From: Mesorhizobium opportunistum WSM2075
Lineage (GTDB): Bacteria; Pseudomonadota; Alphaproteobacteria; Rhizobiales; Rhizobiaceae
DNA: 64,000 nt
Direction of reading: 5' to 3'
NCBI RefSeq assembly: GCF_000176035.2
Contig: NC_015675.1
Location: 372,001 to 436,000, forward strand
In this document: positions 8,018 to 15,207 of the stretch, piece after piece
Position numbering within the stretch: the first letter of the stretch is position 1
Layout of the letters: each line of letters starts with the position of its first letter
Translations under genes and position numbers: made by a program
Notes under the pieces: generated by a model
The model's input: only the letters and a program-made list of their open reading frames with translations
Database searches by the model: none
Told to the model about the DNA's origin: nothing

Positions 8018-9334
8018 TTAACCCGCGACCATGTCTGTCTTCGCTGCCCGCCCGGCCACATAGACCTCGCGCACCGCGCGGTCGTCGCCCAGCGTCTGCA
8101 GGAGAAACAATTCCTGCGCCAGGGTCTCGACCGTTTCCATCCTGAGCCGCATCGCCGGCGTGGCGTTCGCATCCAGCACGACGATGTCGGCATCGGTGCC
8201 TTCGGTCAGCGTGCCGATCCTTTCCACCGCCGACAGCGCCTCGGCATTGCCGCGCGTGATCTGCCAGAAGGACTGGAACGGGTTCAGCTTCTCGCCATTC
8301 AGCGCGATCACCTTGTAGCCCTCGTCCATGGTGCGCAGCATCGAATAGTTGGTGCCGCCGCCGACATCGGTGGCGGCCGCGATGCGCAGCGCTTTGTCAC
8401 GCTTGCGGTAGCGCTGATAGTCGAACAGGCCGGAGCCGAGGAAGAGGTTCGAGGTCGGGCAGAACACCGCCACCGAGCCGCTGTCCGACAGCGCGTCCGC
8501 CTCACGCTCGGAGAGATGGACGCAGTGGCCGAACAGGCTCTTTTTGCCCAGCAGCCCGTAATGTTCGTAGACGTCGGTGTAGTCGCGCGACCACGGGTAG
8601 AGTTCCTGCGTGAAGGCGATCTCGGCGTGGTTTTCCGACAGATGCGTCTGCATGTGCAGGTCGGGATGCTCGCGGCAGAGCGCTCCAGCCATCTCCATCT
8701 GCTGCGGCGTCGAGGTGATGGCGAAGCGCGGGGTGATGGCATAAAGCTGGCGACCCTTGCCGTGCCATTCCTTGATCAGCGCCTTGGTGTCGTCATAGCC
8801 GGATTGCGGCGTATCGAGCACGCCGTCGGGCGCATTGCGGTCCATCATCACCTTGCCGGCGATGTTGAGCATGTTGCGGTCGTGCGACTCAGCGAAGAAG
8901 GCTTCGGTGGAGGCCTTGTGCACCGAGCAGTAGGCTACGACCGTCGTGGTGCCGTGACGCACCATCTCGTCGAGGAACAGCCGCGCTATGCGGCGTCCAT
9001 GCTGCGCGTTGGCGAACTTCGTCTCTTCCGGGAAGGTGTAGGTGTTCAGCCAGTCGAGCAGTTCGGCGCCATAGGAAGCAATGACCTGCATCTGCGGAAA
9101 ATGCGCATGCGCGTCGATGAAGCCGGGCAGCAACAGATGCGGCCGGTGGTCGATTTTTTTCACCGCCTCGCCAGCCTGCTTTTCGACATCGGCATAGGCG
9201 CCTGCGGCGACGATCCTGCCATCGCCGATCAGCAGGCCGCCGTCTTCCTCGTAGCGCCAGGCCGAATGGTCGTCGATGGTTTGCGGCCAGCGCTCGAAAG
9301 ACAGCGTGCGGCCGCGCAGAAGTATCGAAATCAT
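8018..9334 (-). CDS. guaD: Guanine deaminase
   Basis: A 438-residue amidohydrolase-superfamily enzyme converting guanine to xanthine and ammonia. Zinc-site motifs visible are GFIDAHAHFPQ (His76, His78), the HTHLSENHAEI helix, LFGHCVHLSE and AAATDVGGGTN with the catalytic aspartate. PGFIDAHAHFPQ and CPTSNLFLGSG are characteristic of GuaD rather than other amidohydrolases. Length is normal (E. coli 439). The gene starts two bases after the puuD stop on the same strand, so urate oxidation and guanine deamination are transcribed together. It feeds xanthine to the xanthine dehydrogenase encoded at 15.2-19.1 kb. Confidence 0.95.
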   Translation of the reverse strand: MISILLRGRTLSFERWPQTIDDHSAWRYEEDGGLLIGDGRIVAAGAYADVEKQAGEAVKKIDHRPHLLLPGFIDAHAHFPQMQVIASYGAELLDWLNTYTFPEETKFANAQHGRRIARLFLDEMVRHGTTTVVAYCSVHKASTEAFFAESHDRNMLNIAGKVMMDRNAPDGVLDTPQSGYDDTKALIKEWHGKGRQLYAITPRFAITSTPQQMEMAGALCREHPDLHMQTHLSENHAEIAFTQELYPWSRDYTDVYEHYGLLGKKSLFGHCVHLSEREADALSDSGSVAVFCPTSNLFLGSGLFDYQRYRKRDKALRIAAATDVGGGTNYSMLRTMDEGYKVIALNGEKLNPFQSFWQITRGNAEALSAVERIGTLTEGTDADIVVLDANATPAMRLRMETVETLAQELFLLQTLGDDRAVREVYVAGRAAKTDMVAG

Positions 9335-9336
9335 GC

Positions 9337-10554
9337 CTATTTCCCTGCGCCTTCGAACCAGGTCACCAGCAGCGCCCGCTCCTTGTCTGATATCTGCGAG
9401 ACATTGGCAGGCGGCATGGCGTGGCTGCGTCCGGCCTGCAGATAGATCTCGCGGGCATGCTCGGCGATGCCCGCGTCGGTGTCGAGCATCACGCCCTTGG
9501 GTGCATGGTAGATGCCCTCATAGACCGGCTCCGCCGCATGGCACATCGAACAGCGGCCGAGCACGGTGTCGCGCACGGCGGGAAAATGCGCGGAGGCGAT
9601 ATAGAGTTCCGCCGATGCGGATGGCTTGGGTTCGCCGGTCAGCACCCTCGGCACGGTCGACAGCCAGATGATGATGATGAACAGGACAAGGGCGCCCAGC
9701 CAGGTCCAATGCGGGTTGCCCTTGCGCGCATGGACGCTGTTGAAATAGTGCCGGATCAGCACGCCGATGATGAACACCAGCGAGGCGATGATCCAGTTGA
9801 ACTCGGTCCCGAACGCCAGGGGATAGTGGTTCGACAGCATCAGGAACAGCACCGGCAGCGTCAGATAGTTGTTGTGGAGCGAGCGCTGCTTGGCGATCTT
9901 GCCGTATTTCGGATCGGGCTTGCGGCCGGCGATGAGGTCGGCGACGACGATCTTCTGGTTGGGGATGATGACCATGAAGACATTGGCCGACATGATCGTG
10001 GCGGTGATGGCGCCCAGATGCAGGAAGGCGGCGCGGCCGGTGAACAAATGGGTGAGCCCCCAGGCGATGAACACGAGCACGCAGTAGAGCACCAGCATCA
10101 GGCCGGTATCGCTTTTGCCCAGCGGCGAGCGGCACAGGAGATCATAGACCACCCAACCGACGCCGATCGTGGCCATAGACAGCAAGATGCCCACGGGTAC
10201 CGACATCGGCAGCACGTTGGGATCGATCAGGAACAGATCGGCCCCGGCATAATAGACCACGCACAGCATGGCGAAGCCTGACAGCCAGGTGGCGTAGGAT
10301 TCCCATTTGAACCAGGTCAGGTGTTCGGGCATCTCGGCCGGCGCCACCAGATATTTCTGGATGTGGTAGAAGCCGCCGCCATGCACCTGCCATTCCTCGC
10401 CGAAGGCGCCGACAGGCATGCCCGGTCGCTGGCGCAGGCCGAGATCGAGCGCGACGAAATAGAAAGACGAGCCGATCCAGGCGATGCCGGTGATGACATG
10501 CAGCCAGCGCACGGCGAAGCTCAGCCAGTCCCAGAAAATCGCGAAATCCATCAT
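9337..10554 (-). CDS. puuD: Membrane urate hydroxylase PuuD with C-terminal cytochrome c domain
   Basis: A 405-residue integral membrane protein. The N-terminal part starts FWDWLSFAVRWLHVITGIAWIGSSFYF and continues through about eight hydrophobic segments of the DUF989 urate oxidase family. A C-terminal cytochrome c domain carries CSMCH at residues 335-339 with a probable axial methionine in HAMPP (Met380). The known family oxidises urate to 5-hydroxyisourate and passes electrons to the respiratory chain, without making hydrogen peroxide as soluble uricase does. It is first in the puuD-guaD operon and divergent from the LysR gene, from which a palindromic repeat separates it. Confidence 0.94.
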   Translation of the reverse strand: MMDFAIFWDWLSFAVRWLHVITGIAWIGSSFYFVALDLGLRQRPGMPVGAFGEEWQVHGGGFYHIQKYLVAPAEMPEHLTWFKWESYATWLSGFAMLCVVYYAGADLFLIDPNVLPMSVPVGILLSMATIGVGWVVYDLLCRSPLGKSDTGLMLVLYCVLVFIAWGLTHLFTGRAAFLHLGAITATIMSANVFMVIIPNQKIVVADLIAGRKPDPKYGKIAKQRSLHNNYLTLPVLFLMLSNHYPLAFGTEFNWIIASLVFIIGVLIRHYFNSVHARKGNPHWTWLGALVLFIIIIWLSTVPRVLTGEPKPSASAELYIASAHFPAVRDTVLGRCSMCHAAEPVYEGIYHAPKGVMLDTDAGIAEHAREIYLQAGRSHAMPPANVSQISDKERALLVTWFEGAGK

Positions 10555-10650
10555 TGACGTAGTCCCTGCCGATGACGCGACTTTACGGTGTCCCGCGCAA
10601 ACGAAAAGAGGCGAGGTGTACGATGACTTTCAAAAAAAAATGGAAAATAC

Positions 10651-10754
10651 TACAGCGCCGCGCGTCCTCTTGGACGCGCAAAGGACGCTGTAGCACTTTG
10701 ATCTGGCGCATGATCCTTTCCGAAAATCGATTCCGATTTTTCGGGGTCATGCGC
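10651..10754. repeat. Two-hairpin intergenic palindromic element
   Basis: In the divergent puuD/LysR spacer there are two successive imperfect inverted repeats. 10651-10692 has outer arms TACAGCG and CGCTGTA enclosing GCGCGTCC/GGACGCGC. 10706-10754 has outer arms GCGCATGA and TCATGCGC enclosing CGAAAATCG/CCGATTTTTCGG. The pair looks like a mobile rhizobial palindromic unit rather than a simple operator. A shorter relative of the first part (ACGTCCTTTGGACG) is at about 31090-31106. Promoter elements for puuD and the LysR gene must share this space. Confidence 0.7.
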
Positions 10755-10790
10755 TAGGCTAATCGCTGCAAACCGGCGAAGGTGCTCCGC

Positions 10791-11711
10791 ATGGCCTATC
10801 TCGACAACATCGCCGTTTTCGTCCGCGTCGTCGAACTCGGCAATCTGTCGGCGGCGGGCCGCGACATGCGCATTTCGCCGGCGGTCGCCTCCAACCGCAT
10901 CAAGGAGTTGGAAAAGCATCTTGGCGTGCGGCTGTTCAACCGCACCACGCGGCAGTTGATGCCGACCGAGCACGGCACGGTTTTTTATGCGGGCGCCAAG
11001 CAGGTGCTGGAAGCGATCACCGAAGCGGAGGCCGCCGTCTCGGCGCTGTCCGGCCAGCCGCGCGGTACCATCCGCGTGACCGCACCGCTCGGCCTCGGCC
11101 GCCGGCTGGTGGCCTCGGGCATTCCCGATTTCCACGATAAATACCCTGACATCGAGGTGCGGCTGAGGCTCTCGGACCATAATGTCGATATCATGAAGGA
11201 AGGCATCGACGTCGCTTTTCGGCTCGGCATCATCGAGGATTCCAGCCTCAGGATGCGCGGCATCATGGAATGCGAGCGCGTGCTGGTGGCGGCGCCGAAA
11301 TATCTGGAGGCGCGCGGCGAGCCAGTGGAGCCGCAGGAGCTGATCGGCAAGAAGCACGACTGCCTGATGCTACGCTACTCCGGCGCGCGCGAATATGTAT
11401 GGACACTGCAAACTCCCACCGGCCCGCAGAAATTCGAGGTGCATGGCCCCTACGACACGGACGATGGCGACGTGCTGACCGGCTGGGCGCTATCGGGACG
11501 CGGCATCATCAACAAGCCGCGCTTCGAGGTCGAACCGTTCATCCGCGACCGGCGGCTGAAGGTGATCCTGAGCAACACGCCGCCGACGCCAGTGCAGTTC
11601 GCGGCCGTCTATCCGCACAAGAAGCTGCAGGACCCCAAGGTGCGGCTGCTGCTCGACTTCATGGCGGAGCGCTGCCAGCGGCTGATCAAGGATCTTCTGG
11701 CCGGCAAGTAG
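10791..11711 (+). CDS. LysR-family transcriptional regulator
   Basis: The chosen start is ATG 10791 (306 residues), with GAAGG 8-9 bases upstream; a GTG at 10782 is an alternative. The N-terminal winged helix-turn-helix (MAYLDNIAVFVRVVELGNLSAAGRDMRISPAVASNRIKELEKHLGVRLF, first 50 residues) is followed by the LysR substrate-binding domain. It is of the CrgA/DmlR-like group, with NRTTRQLMPTEHG. It is divergent from puuD-guaD and upstream of two luciferase-like monooxygenase genes on the same strand. Either or both could be targets, and regulation of purine catabolism is a reasonable guess from position. The inducer is unknown. Confidence 0.9.
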   Translation: MAYLDNIAVFVRVVELGNLSAAGRDMRISPAVASNRIKELEKHLGVRLFNRTTRQLMPTEHGTVFYAGAKQVLEAITEAEAAVSALSGQPRGTIRVTAPLGLGRRLVASGIPDFHDKYPDIEVRLRLSDHNVDIMKEGIDVAFRLGIIEDSSLRMRGIMECERVLVAAPKYLEARGEPVEPQELIGKKHDCLMLRYSGAREYVWTLQTPTGPQKFEVHGPYDTDDGDVLTGWALSGRGIINKPRFEVEPFIRDRRLKVILSNTPPTPVQFAAVYPHKKLQDPKVRLLLDFMAERCQRLIKDLLAGK

Positions 11712-11839
11712 AGGTGACAAGGGGCTGGCTGGCAAGTGAACGGCTCCTGGCCCAGTCGAAGGGGTTGCCTTACGCAGAGGCGAACTTAGGTTCGCGTGCA
11801 CGGCCTCATGGTCGATGGCTGCGCGACGAGCAAACCACA

Positions 11840-12793
11840 ATGCATCTCACCGTTTCGCTCAACATTGCTTCCATGGCCGGCCAGACCAGCGCGCTCACTT
11901 TCAGGGATGTGGCCGGCTTTGTCCGGCAGGCGGAAGCGGTCGGGCTGGACATGATTATCCTTGAAGACTCCGCGCCAGATGCCCCCGTATCCAGTAGCCC
12001 CTTCGAAGCGACCACCTTGCTGGCCGCATTGGCGACCGTGACAAGCAGGATCGGGCTGGTCGCCGCGGCCTCGACCGTCGCCCACCAGCCCTACAATCTG
12101 GCGCGCCGTTTCGCCTCGCTCGACATCATCAGTCATGGCCGCGCCGGCTGGCACGCGACGATGGCGCAGGCGCCACGCGAGGCGGCCAATTTCAGCCGGC
12201 CGGATGGATTTTCCAACGATGATTTCCGCCGCCGCACCGAGGAATATATCGGGATCGTCCACGGCTTGTGGCAGGGCTGGGATGCGGATGCGCTGCTCTT
12301 CGACAAGACCGGCGGCCGCTTCCATGATCCCGACAAAATGCACCTGCTCGACCACAAGGGCGAATTTTTCTCCGTGCGCGGCCCGCTCAACGTCGCGCGC
12401 TCGCTGCAGGATAAGCCGGTGCTGCTGCTGTCCGTTCTGTCCGAAGCCGACATGGATATCGCCGCCCGGACCGCCGACGTCATCCTCCTGGACGGATCCG
12501 CTCAGGACGCCAAGGCGCGTCATGACGATCTGAAGCGGCACGTGGCCGCCTGCGGACGCGAACCGGGCTCGGTCAAGGTGCTGCTGAATGTCGGCGTCGA
12601 TATCGATCGTCTCGATACATCGTTCCGCTCGCAAGACTGCGATGGGTTCAACATCGCGATGCCGCCCCCGGCACTGGACGGTTTCGTCGGCCGCGTGTTG
12701 CCGGAGCTGCGGCGGCGCGGCCTTTTGCGGGAGAGCTATCGCGGCACGACGTTGCGCTCGCATCTTGGTCTTGCCGGCGGAGGGGACCAATGA
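11840..12793 (+). CDS. Luciferase-like monooxygenase, shortened form
   Basis: A 317-residue LLM-class flavin protein from ATG 11840. The body has the (beta/alpha)8 features of NtaA/SnaA-type monooxygenases: LDMIILEDSAPD, FEATTLLAALATVTSRIGLVAAAST, FASLDIISHGRAGWH and NVARSLQDKPVLL. It shares a C-terminal block (ELRRRGLLRESYRGTTLRSHLGL) with the next gene. It is about 100 residues shorter than that 417-residue neighbour: the region following the third quarter of the barrel is missing, so it may be a degraded copy or a diverged subunit. The stop overlaps the start of the next gene by 4 bases. Substrate unknown. Confidence 0.8.
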   Translation: MHLTVSLNIASMAGQTSALTFRDVAGFVRQAEAVGLDMIILEDSAPDAPVSSSPFEATTLLAALATVTSRIGLVAAASTVAHQPYNLARRFASLDIISHGRAGWHATMAQAPREAANFSRPDGFSNDDFRRRTEEYIGIVHGLWQGWDADALLFDKTGGRFHDPDKMHLLDHKGEFFSVRGPLNVARSLQDKPVLLLSVLSEADMDIAARTADVILLDGSAQDAKARHDDLKRHVAACGREPGSVKVLLNVGVDIDRLDTSFRSQDCDGFNIAMPPPALDGFVGRVLPELRRRGLLRESYRGTTLRSHLGLAGGGDQ

Positions 12794-14043
12794 CCGCGCA
12801 GATGAAGCTCGGCGCCTTCCTGTGGGCGACGGGCCACCACATCGCCGCCTGGCGCCACCCCAAGGCGCATGTAACCGCCGGCATCGACATCGATCACTAC
12901 ATCCAGCTGGCGCGCACGGCGGAGGCGGCGAAGTTCGACATGATCTTCTGCGAAGACGCCGCCGGCCTGCGCGAGGCCAACGTCGGCATCGCCAGCCAGA
13001 CGTCGCGCTCGATCGGCTTCGAGCCGATCAGCCTGCTTTCGGCGCTCGCCGTGCAGACCAGCCGCATCGGCCTCGTCTCCACCGCCTCGACAAGCTATAA
13101 CGAGCCCTACGGGTTGGCGCGGATGTTTCTTTCGCTCGACCATCTGAGCGATGGCCGGGCCGGCTGGAACCTGGTGACATCGGCCAGCCCGATCGAGGCT
13201 GCCAATTTCGGCTCGACCGGCCTCAAGCCCCATGCCGACCGCTATGAGCGGGCGCGCGAATTCGCCGAGGTGGTCACTAGGCTGTGGCACGGAAAGCTCG
13301 GCGCCTCCGGCCATGACGGCCAGAGCTTTTCGGTTCGCGACCCGCTCGACCTGCCGCGTTCGCCGCAGGGCGCGCCGGTCATGGTCCAGGCCGGCGCCTC
13401 GGATGTCGGCCGCGATCTGGCCGCAGGCACCGCCGATGTGGTGTTCACGGCGGCGCAGACCTTCGAGGAGGCGAAGGCCTTCTACGACGACCTCAAGGGG
13501 CGCATGGCAACCTATGGACGCGAGCCGGACGACATCAAGATCATGCCCGGCGTCGCGCCCGTGGTGGCGGAAACGGAAGCCGAGGCCCGGGAAAAATTCG
13601 AGGCGTTGCAGGAGCTGATCCCCGACGATGTCGGCGTGGCGCTGCTGTCCAGCTATCTCAGCATCTCCGATCTGTGGCGATATCCGATCGACGGGCCGCT
13701 GCCCGAACTGCCGGAAAGCGAGGGGATGAAGAGCCGGCAGGCGCTGGTCATCGAACAATCGCGCCGCGACGGCCTTTCCATCCGCCAGCTTGCCCGTCAT
13801 TTCGCCGGCGCCAGGGGTCATTGGCGTATCGTCGGCACGGCGGCCCAGATCGCCGACGAATTGCAGGCGCGGTTCGAAGGCGGCGCGGCCGACGGCTTCA
13901 ACGTCATGCCGTCTTACTTCCCCGGCGAACTCGATGCCTTTTGCGAACTCGTGGTGCCGGAGCTGCAGCGGCGCGGCCTGTTCCGCAGGGATTATGAAGG
14001 CCGAACGCTGCGCGACCATCTGGGCTTGAAGCGGCCGGCTTGA
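12790..14043 (+). CDS. LLM-class FMN-dependent monooxygenase (NtaA/SnaA/DszA family)
   Basis: A full-length (417 residues) member of the nitrilotriacetate monooxygenase/pristinamycin synthase-like group. The start MTAQMKLGAFLWATGHHIAAWRHP, then FDMIFCEDAAGLRE, SLDHLSDGRAGWNLVTSASP and GAPVMVQAGASDVGRDLAA, are classic family blocks for FMNH2 binding and the active-site cleft. Such enzymes use reduced FMN from a separate reductase, and no flavin reductase gene is adjacent. The start overlaps the stop of the shortened paralogue. The LysR gene upstream probably controls both. The substrate, perhaps a sulfur or amine compound as in the family, is not determined. Confidence 0.88.
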   Translation: MTAQMKLGAFLWATGHHIAAWRHPKAHVTAGIDIDHYIQLARTAEAAKFDMIFCEDAAGLREANVGIASQTSRSIGFEPISLLSALAVQTSRIGLVSTASTSYNEPYGLARMFLSLDHLSDGRAGWNLVTSASPIEAANFGSTGLKPHADRYERAREFAEVVTRLWHGKLGASGHDGQSFSVRDPLDLPRSPQGAPVMVQAGASDVGRDLAAGTADVVFTAAQTFEEAKAFYDDLKGRMATYGREPDDIKIMPGVAPVVAETEAEAREKFEALQELIPDDVGVALLSSYLSISDLWRYPIDGPLPELPESEGMKSRQALVIEQSRRDGLSIRQLARHFAGARGHWRIVGTAAQIADELQARFEGGAADGFNVMPSYFPGELDAFCELVVPELQRRGLFRRDYEGRTLRDHLGLKRPA

Positions 14044-14054
14044 GTCGGCACAGC

Positions 14055-15149
14055 TTAGCCGGCCATCACCTTGCCGCGCGGGGCCGGATGGCCGGCATTT
14101 AAGGCCGTGTTGTGAATAACCAGCGCCGTCATGATCTCAGCCGCCGCCAGCGCTGCAATAACTTGCGGCCGCTTGTCCTTGACCGCATCACCGCCGATCG
14201 GCGAGACGAGGCGAGCAAACTCCGCTTCCGTGCCATCAGCCGATTTCAGGAACCAGCTCCTGAAGGTCGCTTTCTTGGTCTTCGAGCCGATCATGCCGAC
14301 ATAGGCGGTGTCGCCGCGCCTCAGCGCTTCGGCGACGATCAGGAAGTCCAGCGCGTGGTCATGGGTGAGGATGGCGAATGCGGTGCCGGCAGGAGCGTTG
14401 CGCACCTCGGCCTCCGGCATCGGCGTCAGCCGCGTCTCAACGGTCTCCGGCATGCCTTCCAGCGCTTCGGCCCGCGTTTCGATGATGACGCCGTGGACGG
14501 GAAGAAGTGCTACCGTCGACGCCAGCGCCTGGCCGACATGGCCGCCGCCGAAGATGTAGACATGCGGCAGGTGGGCCTGTTCGGCTTCGGCGCCCGCAAT
14601 CAGATCGGCGGCAAGCGCGGCATCGACAAGCCGGATCAGCACTTCGACGCGCCCGCCGCAGCATTGGCCAATTTCGGGCCCCAGCGGCACGTCGAGCGTG
14701 GCGCGGACTTCGTCGGCTGCGATGCGGGTTCCCCTCCCCCTTGAGGGGAGGGTGGCGGCAAAGCCGCCGGGTGGGGTCGGATCGACCGGTCTCGACGTCC
14801 TTGCGGTGCCTTTTGAGAGGACCCCCTCTGGCCGCTTCGCGGCCTGCCCTTCGCTATGGCTCCGGGCGCTCGTCGCTGAAAAAGCCAAATCGTTGGCTTT
14901 TTCTCGGCCCACGGCCGATCGCTCCTCTCCCCCCTCGAGGGGGGAGAAAAGCATCTGCCTGGCCTTGTCGATGGCCATGTATTCGAGCTGGCCGCCGCCG
15001 ATCGTGCCAAAGGTGGCCGATGCCGAGACGAGCATGAAGGCGCCCTTCTCGCGCGGCGTCGAGCCCTTGGTGTCAGCCACTTCGACCAGGGCGACCCGGT
15101 GGGCGCTGGCGAGAAAGGCTTTCAGGCTTTGCACTTTCGAGTTCATCAT
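14055..15149 (-). CDS. xdhC: XdhC, molybdenum cofactor insertion factor, with in-frame repeat insertion
   Basis: XdhC binds sulfurated molybdenum cofactor and delivers it to XdhB. Visible are the N-terminal XdhC/CoxI domain (VALVEVADTKGSTPREKGAFMLV, FGTIGGGQLEYMAIDKA), the QCCGGRVEV segment with the cofactor-related cysteines, and the C-terminal Rossmann domain (PHVYIFGGGHVGQALAS, YVGMIGSKTK). The chosen ATG is at 15149 with GGGA about 6 bases upstream; 15155 and TTG 15161 are alternatives. At 364 residues it is some 75 longer than usual, because a low-complexity segment translated from a palindromic repeat lies between MAIDKARQML and ATLDVPLGPEIG. The frame stays open. It is the last gene of the xdhAB group. 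Confidence 0.9.
   Translation of the reverse strand: MMNSKVQSLKAFLASAHRVALVEVADTKGSTPREKGAFMLVSASATFGTIGGGQLEYMAIDKARQMLFSPLEGGEERSAVGREKANDLAFSATSARSHSEGQAAKRPEGVLSKGTARTSRPVDPTPPGGFAATLPSRGRGTRIAADEVRATLDVPLGPEIGQCCGGRVEVLIRLVDAALAADLIAGAEAEQAHLPHVYIFGGGHVGQALASTVALLPVHGVIIETRAEALEGMPETVETRLTPMPEAEVRNAPAGTAFAILTHDHALDFLIVAEALRRGDTAYVGMIGSKTKKATFRSWFLKSADGTEAEFARLVSPIGGDAVKDKRPQVIAALAAAEIMTALVIHNTALNAGHPAPRGKVMAG
14729..14952. repeat. Palindromic repeat inserted within xdhC
   Basis: The segment contains a series of hairpins: CCCTCCCCCTTGAGGGGAGGG at its left end, GGCGGC/GCCGCC, GGCCGCTTCGCGGCC, AAAGCCAAATCGTTGGCTTT, and CTCCCCCCTCGAGGGGGGAG at its right end. Composition and motifs match the intergenic repeats at 7757-7920 and 33678-33816. 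It interrupts the xdhC reading frame between two conserved XdhC blocks but adds an open stretch of about 75 codons rather than a stop or frameshift. Exact ends need comparison with an uninterrupted xdhC; the boundaries given are approximate. Confidence 0.8.
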
Positions 15150-15154
15150 TTGCA

Positions 15155-15168
15155 TTCCCAATTGGGAA
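15155..15168. promoter_or_regulatory. 14-bp perfect palindrome at the xdhC start
   Basis: TTCCCAATTGGGAA is a perfect palindrome lying 6 bases upstream of the preferred xdhC ATG and within the xdhB-xdhC spacer. It also contains the GGGA used as ribosome site. It could be an operator for a local regulator or a translation-level structure; no second copy was noticed in the window. Function is inferred only from symmetry and position. Confidence 0.4.
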
Positions 15169-15207
15169 ATATAGGCTTTTCACGCTGATTTTGCACGTTT
15201 TGGCGAC

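Noticed and set aside
7952..9445. Plus-strand open frame of 497 codons
   Set aside because: Antisense to guaD, which has intact catalytic motifs.
14055..15161. xdhC as a pseudogene
   Set aside because: The palindromic insertion keeps the frame open and both conserved XdhC domains are intact, so it is called as a gene with an insertion.
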